From positions 806,001 to 870,000 of the forward strand of contig CAXXHN010000002.1 of the NCBI GenBank assembly GCA_963663735.2: DNA of 64,000 nt. Direction: 5' to 3'. The DNA is from G963663735 sp963663735. Its GTDB lineage: Bacteria; Acidobacteriota; UBA6911; RPQK01; JAPXNP01. A program made the position numbers and the translations under genes. Positions 1-7,867 of the stretch are shown here, piece after piece. Every line of letters begins with the position of its first letter. The stretch's first letter is position 1. The notes under the pieces are model-generated. The model did not search any database, was not told the origin of the DNA, and saw nothing but the letters and a program-made list of their open reading frames with translations.

Positions 1-75
1 AATTTGACCAGGCAGTATCAACAGGGAGATAAGTGAGGGAAATAACCATAAGAAAAACTTCAGCAGACCTCTCAT
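1..75 (-). CDS. 5' end of an exported protein gene (partial, continues past the left edge)
   Basis: Only the first 25 codons lie in the window. They begin MRGLLKFFLWLFPSL and continue with a leucine- and isoleucine-rich stretch, which reads as a signal peptide or a first membrane segment. The ATG overlaps the TGA stop of the upstream ATPase gene in an ATGA arrangement, the usual sign of translational coupling, so this gene very probably belongs to the LolA-like/permease/permease/ATPase operon. Nothing can be said about function beyond export or membrane insertion. A partner of the transporter is a reasonable guess from position alone. Confidence 0.6.
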   Translation of the reverse strand, partial: MRGLLKFFLWLFPSLISLLILPGQI

Positions 76-785
76 GACGTTAAATGGTTTTCAGGAACGA
101 TTTTGTCTGACTTAATTCGTCCGTCAGTCAGGGTAATTATTCGGTGGGCCCTTTTCATGACTTCAGGGTCATGGGTTGAATAAATGAAGGTAGTTCCATG
201 CTCCCGGTTCAACTTTTCGAGCAGAGCCAGCAGGGACTGGGCCGTTTTGCTGTCCAGGTTGGCGGTAGGTTCATCAGCCAGGATCAGGTCAGGTTCAGCC
301 GCCAGGGATCGGGCAACGGCGACTCTCTGCTGCTGCCCCCCGGAAAGTTCTGAAGGCCTCCTTTTTTCCATCCCTTCCAGCCCTACTTCCTTCAGGATTT
401 TCTTAACTCGTGATTTCCTGACATCCTCAGGAACACCACGCAGAAGCAGAATGAATTCGGCATTTTCCTCAGCGGTCAGTACCGGGACCAGGTTATAACT
501 CTGGAAAATAAATCCTATCCGAGATAACCTCAATTTGGCCAACTCTCTCCGGCTCAGCAAGCTGAGGTCTTTATCCAGGAAAAAGGATTTTCCTTCTGAA
601 GGCTGATCAAGCCCTGCCGCGATGTTCAGCAGGGTAGTTTTGCCTGAACCTGACGGACCGGCCAGGGCCAGGAACTCTCCTTTTTTGACGTTCAGTGAAA
701 CCTGGTTAAGCGCATGTACGGCGATTTTTCCCTGCTCGTAGGTGCGGGTAACCTGTTCCAGCCTCAGCAATGTTTCTTTTTCCAT
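72..785 (-). CDS. ABC transporter ATP-binding protein, LolD/MacB type
   Basis: This 237-residue cytoplasmic ATPase would power the two permeases encoded just upstream. Walker A is GPSGSGKT at residues 43-50, the Q-loop lies in GFIFQSYN near 91-98, the signature LSGGQQQR is at 147-154, Walker B LILADEP is at 167-173, and the switch histidine is H205 in STHDP. The doubled-glutamine signature and short length are typical of the LolD/MacB/FtsE group, whose members drive periplasmic or outer-membrane-directed transport rather than substrate passage through a channel. A GGAAA ribosome site precedes the ATG. It is the fourth gene of the minus-strand operon and its stop overlaps the next start. The exact substrate cannot be read from the ATPase. 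Confidence 0.93.
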   Translation of the reverse strand: MEKETLLRLEQVTRTYEQGKIAVHALNQVSLNVKKGEFLALAGPSGSGKTTLLNIAAGLDQPSEGKSFFLDKDLSLLSRRELAKLRLSRIGFIFQSYNLVPVLTAEENAEFILLLRGVPEDVRKSRVKKILKEVGLEGMEKRRPSELSGGQQQRVAVARSLAAEPDLILADEPTANLDSKTAQSLLALLEKLNREHGTTFIYSTHDPEVMKRAHRIITLTDGRIKSDKIVPENHLTS

Positions 786-895
786 ATCGATTTCCAGGTA
801 TCTACTACTTTGATTAGTTGGGTTTAAAAAGCCTGATTTATAATCTTACGATTCAACTCAGCCGGTCTCCCTAATAAAAATGGGAAAACATCTTT

Positions 896-2149
896 CTATT
901 TCCCGCTCAACATGTGCACGTCCCCTGCCCTGGCAGCCCTGACCGCGGGAATAATAGCCAGGGAAAGTGTTATAGCCGCAACCATGAAGATTGAACCCAG
1001 GATTCTTCCGCCGGAAAGATCTGAATACATAACCGGATCCATCATGACGCCGCCGAAATCAAAATCCCCTTCAAAAAATATGTCCAGGGGCAGTCCCTCG
1101 ATTTTCAAGTAAAGGTGTCCGCAGTAACCGATAGCAAAACCAATAATCACGGAAAGAAATGATATGAAGAAGGCTTCCAGGAAAACCATCCTGAAACGAC
1201 CTCCAGGGGTAAGGCCGATAGCATCCAGGAGGGAAAATTCCCTCTTTCTTTCCAGAACGGACATGAGAAGGGTGTTCATTACAGTGAAGGCTATGAGGAT
1301 AAAAATGGTTCCCTGGAAGACATAATTGAATCCATCATCGAGTTCGATTGCGTCCTTGAGTTCTGGCATGGCATCAGCCCAGGTCAGGATTTCAAGATCC
1401 GGAAACTGTTTCGCCACTGCCGCTGAAAGGGCGTTGCTGTAATCTGGGTCCCCGGTGAAGAGGGCGAACTGGTGTATGGAATTTCCCATTTTGAAACTCT
1501 TCTGAAAATCAGACAACCGCACCAGCACCATGGCCTGGTTAAGTTCATCAGATCCGTAGTCAATAATTCCGCATACCCTGAACAGAACCGACTCGATATC
1601 CTCGCCTCCAAGCCCTTGGGCCATGAGGACGGTCTTGTCGCCTATCCCCAGTTTCAGTTTGTCCGCAATGCCCTTACCAATGAGGGCGGGATTTGAGAAT
1701 TCATCTTCAAAATAGGTACCCTCAGCAAGCTTTTCAGAAAACCTGGATATGGATCTTTCCTTCTCGGGATTCACTGCAGTAACCAGGGCTCCTGCCGCCC
1801 CGTCAGCTGAAGATATCATGCCGGAAACAAATGCCCGTCGCACAGCTGCTTCTATGGGAACATTCCCTTCAGCTTTGTACTTCCTGATCCAGGACTCAAT
1901 TTTCTCCTGTTCTTCAGCGGAGAGAGTCAGCTTGAATTCATCCCGCTCCTGATACCCTTTGGCCTGGATCAATACATGCCCGCTTCCCATCCTTACTGCC
2001 GCGGTAATCAACTGCTTATGGCCCCCGTCACCTATTCCAAGGGAAACAAGAAGCAGGGCCAGGCCCAGGGAAACTGAGGTAACAGTAAGGATCGTGCGCC
2101 TCTTGTTCCTCCAGAGGTTGCGCCAGGATAATTTTATAAGCAGTAACAT
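896..2149 (-). CDS. ABC transporter permease, MacB/FtsX family
   Basis: A 417-residue permease that begins MLLLIKLSWRNLWRNKRRT, the amphipathic entry typical of FtsX/LolCE permeases. One membrane helix follows at about residues 20-42, then a periplasmic MacB_PCD-like domain of roughly 220 residues. Three C-terminal helices come after, the last ending near AIIPAVRAARAGDV. The start chosen is the ATG at 2149 because GGAGG sits seven bases upstream. A GTG at 2167 would place that ribosome site inside the gene. It pairs with the neighbouring permease at 2261-3511 and the ATPase at 72-785, giving a LolCDE-like heterodimeric transporter. Confidence 0.9.
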   Translation of the reverse strand: MLLLIKLSWRNLWRNKRRTILTVTSVSLGLALLLVSLGIGDGGHKQLITAAVRMGSGHVLIQAKGYQERDEFKLTLSAEEQEKIESWIRKYKAEGNVPIEAAVRRAFVSGMISSADGAAGALVTAVNPEKERSISRFSEKLAEGTYFEDEFSNPALIGKGIADKLKLGIGDKTVLMAQGLGGEDIESVLFRVCGIIDYGSDELNQAMVLVRLSDFQKSFKMGNSIHQFALFTGDPDYSNALSAAVAKQFPDLEILTWADAMPELKDAIELDDGFNYVFQGTIFILIAFTVMNTLLMSVLERKREFSLLDAIGLTPGGRFRMVFLEAFFISFLSVIIGFAIGYCGHLYLKIEGLPLDIFFEGDFDFGGVMMDPVMYSDLSGGRILGSIFMVAAITLSLAIIPAVRAARAGDVHMLSGK

Positions 2150-2260
2150 TGTGTGTCCTCCCTGCACTGCTCAACCTCGCTGCTGCCAGGCTGATGATGC
2201 CGGGTGTTAATAATCTGATTCAGTTTAATATTTAATTCGTCGTCTTTTTTGAGGCCCCCA

Positions 2261-3511
2261 TCAGATTTTAGCCAGTGCATCTACCGGGTTCATTCTGGCC
2301 GCTCTTATTGCCGGGATGATAGTAGCCAGAAGTACAACGATGGACAGGCAGACAGCTGAAATTAAGTAGGAGTCCCAGGACCAGACCACCTGCATTACTG
2401 GATCAATATGGCTTCCCGCGAATGACATGTCAGCGATCCAGGCTGACAAATCAAGGCCATACCTGGTGAGGTAGCTGAGAATGAGCAGTCCTCCGGCAAA
2501 ACCAATTCCGAGACCCAGTATTGACAGGAAGAAACTTTCCAGCAGGAACATTGATAATATCTGCCCCGGGGACATACCCAGCGAACTCAGAGAGCCGATT
2601 TCCCTGGTTCTTTCAAATACTGCCATCATCATGGTATTGAGAGTACCGAAACCCGCGAAGATTCCGACAAGAAGGATCAGGATAAACCCGCTTCCCTCAG
2701 TCGCGGTGATATATTCCTTTATCTGAGGCAGGAGTTCCTCCCAGCTTTCGGCCTCGGAATCGGGCGGAAGGTCTGCCAGGCCGGAGACTCTCTCTGCAAT
2801 ACGGGAGGATTCCTGGGGATTTTCAACCCTTAGAGCCACCTCGTGAACCTGCCATTCCTCCATGGCCAGCAATTCCTGGAGATCACGCCAGTGCATCACG
2901 ACCAGGGACCTGTCCAGGGAAGTAAGGCCAGTGGAAATCACTCCCGAAATCGTATAGAGATCGTTTCCGGTTGTTCCGTCGGCTGCCTGGGTGACGATTG
3001 CGACTTTATCACCTGGGGAAAGCTTCATAATATTGGCCAGTACTTTTCCCACAAGTATTTCACGCCTGGGATCAGGTGTAAGGTTTTTCCCGACAATAGG
3101 AGATCCGAGAAGCCTGGTTACTGAAGGCTCGCGCATGGGGTCCATGCCTGACAGGTTTGTAGCCCTGGTGTTTTCCCCGGTTGATATCAGCGCAAATTCA
3201 TAAATCCTGGGGGCTGAGGCCTGAATGCCATCCATGGAATCAAGCGAGCCCAGAAGGGATTCCAGATCATACTGTTCCCTGTAACCAATCCAGTCATACA
3301 TGTTCCTTCCCGGAAGGTAGTCCTGGTGATGGATCTGGATATGGCCCTGGAACAGTTCTGTCCCGTTCTTCAGCATCTGTGCAGACATTCCATCCAGGAT
3401 CCCGGAAATAACCATCAGGATCAGGAATGCTGTGGAAATGGCCAGGATCGAGATCCAACTGCGTTTTGAATTTCTCCAGAGATTTCTCCAGGCAAGCTTG
3501 AATATAATCAT
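2261..3511 (-). CDS. ABC transporter permease, MacB/FtsX family
   Basis: This 416-residue protein has the same architecture as its downstream neighbour: an N-terminal FKLAWRNLWRN segment, a first membrane helix at about 22-44, a periplasmic domain, and three C-terminal helices with the conserved ending IIPAIRAARMNPVDAL. AAAGGG lies just upstream of the ATG. The two permeases are clearly homologous but diverged, as expected for an obligate heterodimer such as LolC/LolE. Only 15 bases separate it from the LolA-like gene upstream, so the genes are co-transcribed. Function in moving lipoproteins or a lipid-linked substrate towards the outer membrane is an inference from that neighbour. Confidence 0.9.
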   Translation of the reverse strand: MIIFKLAWRNLWRNSKRSWISILAISTAFLILMVISGILDGMSAQMLKNGTELFQGHIQIHHQDYLPGRNMYDWIGYREQYDLESLLGSLDSMDGIQASAPRIYEFALISTGENTRATNLSGMDPMREPSVTRLLGSPIVGKNLTPDPRREILVGKVLANIMKLSPGDKVAIVTQAADGTTGNDLYTISGVISTGLTSLDRSLVVMHWRDLQELLAMEEWQVHEVALRVENPQESSRIAERVSGLADLPPDSEAESWEELLPQIKEYITATEGSGFILILLVGIFAGFGTLNTMMMAVFERTREIGSLSSLGMSPGQILSMFLLESFFLSILGLGIGFAGGLLILSYLTRYGLDLSAWIADMSFAGSHIDPVMQVVWSWDSYLISAVCLSIVVLLATIIPAIRAARMNPVDALAKI

Positions 3512-3526
3512 CAGTTTCCCTTTAAA

Positions 3527-4285
3527 CTATTTATCTCTCAGGCTCGCCAGAGAAAATGTATCAGAAGGGTGCTTCATATTAAAAGCAAGTTTAGTGTAGG
3601 TAATTTGGGTAAATTCTTCGGGTTTATCAGCCGGGACAAGCTTCATTACAGCCGGGACAAGCCTGTCTCCCATTTTCTTATATTCAGAATAGGTAACTGT
3701 ACGTTTAAGGGAGCCCTTTTCATCGTAGTAATTTGCCTTTACCGGCATCAGGTCTCTTTTCCTGATAACAAATTCGATAGCTCCCCAGACAACAGGAGCG
3801 TCCGGGTGGGGAGTAAGGCTGAATTCCCAGATTTCCGCCCCCTCTCGCAATCCCTCGAAAGTAACCTTGATAGTATAGTCGTCGACCAGCCTGCTTTCCT
3901 TGACCAGGTCATCGTTAGTGAAGTGGCTGCCCATCCAGGATGCCATCATCATTGAAGACGGAATCCTGATGGTACGGGATATCTTGGGAAGATAATTCCA
4001 GATATCGGTATCAATTTTCAGGGTTGCCACACCTGCTTCTTTCCGGGGCTTGAGAATACGTATCAGCGCTTTTTCAGTTCCCTCGGACCAGATTTCAATT
4101 GTTTTGCTTCTCTCCCATCGTTTAGTGGAAATTACCATTTCCGCCACACCGTAGGAGGAGTCTCCCCTCATTATCCGGTCAACCTTGTCAATAATATCCC
4201 GGGGGGAATCCTCGGCGGAAAGAATTGTAAAGTGGGACAGGAAAATGGAAAAGAACACCAGGCATCTTGTCAGACATATTTTCAT
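3527..4285 (-). CDS. LolA-like outer membrane lipoprotein-sorting family protein
   Basis: A 252-residue periplasmic protein with a signal peptide (basic start MKICLTRC, hydrophobic core, likely cut after LSA near residue 24). The mature part resembles the COG2834 LolA-like family, including RILKPRKEAGVATLKI, the segment DIWNYLPKISRTIRIPSS, and a final SLASLRDK. LolA-fold proteins form a half-barrel that shields acyl chains. Members next to MacB-type or RND transporters are thought to act as periplasmic carriers for lipid-modified or hydrophobic cargo. It is the first gene of the operon, followed closely by two permeases and an ATPase. It is not canonical LolA, which is shorter, so it should not be named lolA. 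Confidence 0.85.
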   Translation of the reverse strand: MKICLTRCLVFFSIFLSHFTILSAEDSPRDIIDKVDRIMRGDSSYGVAEMVISTKRWERSKTIEIWSEGTEKALIRILKPRKEAGVATLKIDTDIWNYLPKISRTIRIPSSMMMASWMGSHFTNDDLVKESRLVDDYTIKVTFEGLREGAEIWEFSLTPHPDAPVVWGAIEFVIRKRDLMPVKANYYDEKGSLKRTVTYSEYKKMGDRLVPAVMKLVPADKPEEFTQITYTKLAFNMKHPSDTFSLASLRDK

Positions 4286-4802
4286 AGCTATTCGTCCCTA
4301 TAAGTTGTCAGCAAGCATATACATATTAATGAAATGTTCTATCTATCTTAACTCCTGGTACCGCCACTTTAAACCCAAATGGGTCAAAATTGGCTTGACT
4401 GGTTTCATAATCTGAATGAATGGCTGTTTTCCTTGCTGTACTGGATATCGATTCCGACCGGTTCCGATCAGGTTAATCTCCATATTTTCCGTTCCTCTCT
4501 TAAAGAGTTTCTTTTCCTTTTGCAACTCTATTTCTCCATCAGGGTTTGACTCTCCATTTTCAAGTATCCCTTGGGAGGGCAAGATTTGGGATTGTCTTTA
4601 AATATAATGGAACTATTTGGGCTTTATTGGCATAGAAATTTAAAACAGCGAATGGAAACACAAGGTTGCGCTAAGCAATTTTATCGAGGATCTGCCGCCT
4701 GTAGTAAGGTGTCCCGGTTAAATTGCGGAGACCTGGAGAGCTTTTAGCCTTTCGCCTTTTTTTGGTTAATGATCTAAAGTGCTCTTAAAGGGGATGAACT
4801 TA
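4286..4802. other. Divergent intergenic region between the LolA-like operon and the secreted cysteine protein
   Basis: About 517 bases lie between two divergently transcribed genes, so promoters for both must lie here, but no convincing -35/-10 pair could be assigned. A 79-codon minus-strand reading frame (4343-4582) has neither a ribosome site nor recognisable content and is not called. The stretch 4700-4790 before the plus-strand gene is GC-richer than its surroundings and could be a leader RNA, though no known riboswitch motif was recognised. Confidence 0.4.
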
Positions 4803-5093
4803 ATGAAACGTTACCAATTCTTAGCTGTTGTGTTAATAATGATGGCAATCAGTGTAGGAAGCCAGGCCGTGCTGGCTCAGTCTGATAGCGGTCAGGCTAA
4901 AATTGCGGTCGTGAACAACCTTTGCCCGATCATGGGCACTGAAATCGATTCAAAGAATGTCCCAGTTGATCTGACCCGCGAGTTCATGCATCAGAAAGTT
5001 GGATTCTGCTGTACATCCTGCCTTGCGAAGTGGGGCAAATTGGGTGAAACCGAAAAAGGAGAAAAACTTGCGGCGGTAAAGGATAAGATGTGA
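4803..5093 (+). CDS. Small secreted cysteine-rich (YHS/TRASH-like) protein
   Basis: A 96-residue protein with a signal peptide (MKRYQF, hydrophobic core, likely cut after VLA near residue 26). The mature part contains NNLCPIMGTEI, then about 20 residues later VGFCCTSCLAKWGKL. The pattern CPxxGxxI...GFCCxxCxxxW resembles the metal-binding motif of small periplasmic YHS/TRASH-type proteins linked to copper or other soft metals, and also some heme or sulfur handling proteins. The ATG at 4803 is chosen because AAGGGG ends nine bases before it. The in-frame ATG at 4794 abuts that site and a GTG at 4779 precedes it. No operon partner exists on this strand. Metal binding is inferred from the motif. 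Confidence 0.7.
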   Translation: MKRYQFLAVVLIMMAISVGSQAVLAQSDSGQAKIAVVNNLCPIMGTEIDSKNVPVDLTREFMHQKVGFCCTSCLAKWGKLGETEKGEKLAAVKDKM

Positions 5094-5142
5094 CCCTTGC
5101 CTGTAATTGTTTCTGCTCCCTTGTTTGAATGACTATCCATAA

Positions 5143-5176
5143 GCCGCGGCCAGTACCTCCCACATCGGGCCGCGGC
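5143..5176. repeat. Perfect 9-bp inverted repeat (hairpin) after the secreted cysteine protein
   Basis: GCCGCGGCC at 5143-5151 is followed after 16 bases by its exact complement GGCCGCGGC at 5168-5176. The stem is entirely G and C. No T-run follows on either strand, so it is not a classical intrinsic terminator. It sits about 50 bases past the stop at 5093 and could protect or terminate the upstream transcript. Confidence 0.55.
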
Positions 5177-5249
5177 ACCTCCCTTTGTGAACACTGATTT
5201 TCAATAAATATCAGCGCCAGGACGCAATATTATGAAGCATGCCAGTTGT

Positions 5250-5383
5250 CTACCTGCCAATATTCTGCTGGGCGATCACAATATCATTGTCATCAACAAT
5301 CGTAAATGTGGCAGCCTGCAGTGATGCCAGGGCCAACTGGTAGTTAATCCTGGCCCGGAGCTCATTGTAGTTTATTGAAATAT
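5250..5383 (-). pseudogene. 3' remnant of a TolC-family outer membrane efflux protein gene
   Basis: Directly after the ATPase stop, the minus strand is open in one frame for about 44 codons to a TAG at 5252-5250. It reads NYNELRARINYQLALASLQ and then AATFTIVDDNDIVIAQQNIGR. The RARINYQLALASLQ segment is characteristic of the last coiled-coil helix of TolC-family proteins (typically AxxNYxxALAxLxxATG). No start codon or ribosome site precedes it and the similarity stops at the ATPase gene, so the 5' part of a tolC-like gene has been lost. Adaptor, ATPase and TolC genes are commonly adjacent, which supports this reading. Family assignment rests on pattern recognition of a short stretch. Confidence 0.6.
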
Positions 5384-6067
5384 TTAGGGGACTATCTTGC
5401 CATCCAGCAGGTGAATCTGGCGGTCGGCATACTCCGCGTAGTGCGGATCATGGGTAACCATTCCGATAGTCGCTCCCTCCTGGTGGAGTTGGCATAGTAA
5501 ATCCATGACTGCCTGGCCGTTTTGGGAGTCGAGATTCCCGGTAGGTTCATCAGCCAGCAGGATGGAAGGCTGCCCAACCAGGGCGCGGGCAACAGCAACC
5601 CGCTGCTGCTGGCCTCCTGATAATTGAGACGGGTAGTGGCCCAGGCGATGAGCCATTTCTACTTTTTCAAGAGATTCCTGGACCATGGATCTGCGCTTCG
5701 AACCTGACATCTTTCTGTAGGTCAGGGGTAGTTCCACATTCTCATAAACAGTGAGATCACTGATCAGGTTAAAACTCTGAAAAATAAACCCGATTTCCCG
5801 GTTTCTGATAATTGCCCGCTGGCCGAAACTTAAACCATCAACTGGTGTGCCGCTGAGCTTGTACCCGCCTTCCGAAGGTATATCCAACAGACCGATTATG
5901 GAGAGCAACGTAGATTTGCCGCAGCCTGAGGGGCCCGATATGCAGACAAACTCCCCCTGGTTAATTGATAAATCAACTTCGGAAAGGGCGTGTGTTTCCA
6001 CCTCGTCGGTGTAAAAGATCTTGGAGACATTATCCATGTAGATTACTGAATTGAATGAGTTATGCAT
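5384..6067 (-). CDS. ABC transporter ATP-binding protein, MacB/LolD type
   Basis: A 227-residue ATPase with Walker A GPSGCGKS at 45-52, Q-loop in GFIFQSFN near 93-100, signature LSGGQQQR at 149-156, Walker B ILLADEP at 169-175 and a switch histidine in VTHDP. The start is the ATG at 6067 because GAGGTG lies eight bases upstream. An upstream frame extension to 6181 has no ribosome site and does not match family N-termini. It follows the HlyD-type adaptor gene in an apparent operon. The matching permease is not downstream, where only a TolC remnant is found. The two divergent ADOP permeases at 7.9-12.7 kb are the nearest candidates for partners. Confidence 0.93.
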   Translation of the reverse strand: MHNSFNSVIYMDNVSKIFYTDEVETHALSEVDLSINQGEFVCISGPSGCGKSTLLSIIGLLDIPSEGGYKLSGTPVDGLSFGQRAIIRNREIGFIFQSFNLISDLTVYENVELPLTYRKMSGSKRRSMVQESLEKVEMAHRLGHYPSQLSGGQQQRVAVARALVGQPSILLADEPTGNLDSQNGQAVMDLLCQLHQEGATIGMVTHDPHYAEYADRQIHLLDGKIVP

Positions 6068-6192
6068 GCTTTTCACCTCAAAAATTAACCTGAACCTTGA
6101 TCCCAGTTTCGTGGCCGGAAGCAGCCTTGCTTCCAGTCCGTCCGCCACGGGGGGATGGACGTTTTGAGTATCAACAGTCAAATCATTTCAAT

Positions 6193-7449
6193 CTACTTGA
6201 TCCTGATCTTTTCGGAATCATCAAATTCAGAAGTATCAGACAGGATCACTTCATCACCCGGCCTCAATCCTTCCAGGATCTGAACCTGGCTGACAGATGT
6301 TTTCCCAAGGCGGACAGGTACCCGTACTGCTTCACTGGTGCCCGGAATCAGTTTAAATATTCCAATGGCCGAATCAGCCAGGCCGAATGGGGGGCGTCCC
6401 ATTTTGACAACGCTATCCAGCTTGTCGAGCTGTATTTTCCCGTCAACATTCAAGTCGGGACGGGCTCCGGGAGGCAGTTCTCCAGTCAGTTCCACATCCA
6501 CGGTAACAGTTCCTTCCTGGGCTGCGGGATCCACCCTGACCACCTGACCTGGAATAATTCCATTTCTCGTGTCAACAGTGGCGGGTAATCCAGCCACAAC
6601 ATCTTTAGCCTGGGTTTCAGGTATCCTGAGCTGAGCTTTCAGGCGGCCGGGAACAGCAACCTTACCCAAATTCCCTCCGGCAGGAACCCGCGTTCCAACT
6701 TCAATCGTGATTTGCTGAAGAACTCCGTCGATTCCGGCCCTGACCTTCAACATATCAACCTGGCGGAGCCGCAAATCATATAAACCCCGGAGACGGGATA
6801 GCTCGGCCTGCTTGGCATCAATACGGGCTTTAATGGATTTCTCGTCTATCTCAAGCCGTTGCTCTTCAATCTGATGAAGTTTCTCAGCCTCTTCCGCCGA
6901 AACCTTGGATTGGCGTAACTCCAGGTTCGAAATGAGTCCGGATTTGGCCAAATCATCATTTATGTCGGCATCCATGCTTTTTTCCAGGAAATCAGCCTTG
7001 GCTGATGCCACTCTGGCCTGCTGCTCCAGGGTCCCCCTTTGCAGATCGACCCGTAGGTTTTCAAGTTCAGCGAGAGATTCTTCAAGCTGAAGCTTCGCGT
7101 CCAGGGCATCTCTTTCCACTTCAGGATTGCTGAGTAAAACCAGGACCGTGTCTTTTGTCACTTCAGTTCCGGGAAATACAAAGATTTTTTCAATCCGGCC
7201 TTCAGTCGCAGCCGTGATCCAGGTTTCAACTTCAGGAACAAGCTTGCCCGGCCCCCGGACTTCAATGGTCATCGGGCCTTCTTCAACCGTGCCCAGCCAG
7301 ATCGCGGCCCGATCAACTGAAGGGAGAGCGGGCTCCAGGCGGGATACATACCAGGTTCCGGCGGCAAGAAGGGAAAGCAGCAGAATGGATAAGATGAGGA
7401 TCTTGATACGCTTTTTCCGGGCATATCCCTGTCGGGGTATATCAACCAT
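6193..7449 (-). CDS. HlyD/MacA-type periplasmic adaptor (membrane fusion protein)
   Basis: A 418-residue adaptor anchored by one N-terminal membrane helix (about residues 16-36, after RKKRIK). It then has a biotinyl/lipoyl-like half (GKLVPEVETWITAATEGRI), a long charged coiled-coil hairpin at about 110-235, the returning lipoyl half (VRAGIDGVLQQITIEVGTRV), and beta-barrel and membrane-proximal domains ending at KIRIK. Such proteins bridge an inner-membrane ABC transporter to a TolC-type outer-membrane channel. GGAAG precedes the ATG. It is the first gene of a short minus-strand operon with the MacB-type ATPase, and lies divergent to two ADOP permeases. The cognate TolC gene appears truncated locally. 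Confidence 0.9.
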   Translation of the reverse strand: MVDIPRQGYARKKRIKILILSILLLSLLAAGTWYVSRLEPALPSVDRAAIWLGTVEEGPMTIEVRGPGKLVPEVETWITAATEGRIEKIFVFPGTEVTKDTVLVLLSNPEVERDALDAKLQLEESLAELENLRVDLQRGTLEQQARVASAKADFLEKSMDADINDDLAKSGLISNLELRQSKVSAEEAEKLHQIEEQRLEIDEKSIKARIDAKQAELSRLRGLYDLRLRQVDMLKVRAGIDGVLQQITIEVGTRVPAGGNLGKVAVPGRLKAQLRIPETQAKDVVAGLPATVDTRNGIIPGQVVRVDPAAQEGTVTVDVELTGELPPGARPDLNVDGKIQLDKLDSVVKMGRPPFGLADSAIGIFKLIPGTSEAVRVPVRLGKTSVSQVQILEGLRPGDEVILSDTSEFDDSEKIRIK

Positions 7450-7867
7450 ATTAACTTCCTAACCAGGTTGAATAACAACTACGATACTCACAAAAATGAA
7501 ACTATTTTGCATCTAAGCAGTCAAAGGTTTCAAGGAGACTGTTTTTGCAACTTTCAAGCTATCAGATTAAAACAGGAATTAAAAGTCTCATATTAAATAA
7601 TTTTATTTAGGTTTTATGACATTTTGCTTAAGAAACCACATGCCCATTAAGAACGATGAAATTGCATATTAGTTCCAGTCGAGACGCTGAATTGATCGAC
7701 ACCATACAGGAAATCTCATCCTTACCGGAATTTTTCAGAGACCCAGGCCAAATAAACTGCTGGAAATAAAATATAAATCATGTGAATATTAACCGATAAT
7801 AATGATAGAAATTGATGAAACTCCCATAATTTGACGTTCTCTTTTCAAATACAACAGGATTTCTGAA
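7450..7867. other. Divergent intergenic region between adaptor and ADOP permease genes
   Basis: This 418-base AT-rich stretch separates oppositely oriented genes and must hold both promoters. A 37-codon frame at 7656-7769 on the plus strand (MKLHISSSRDAELID...) is open but has no ribosome site and was not called as a gene. No strong inverted repeat or known regulatory motif was recognised. Confidence 0.4.

Noticed and set aside
4343..4582. 79-codon minus-strand frame in the first large intergenic region
   Set aside because: No ribosome site, no family resemblance, and it would lie inside the probable promoter region.
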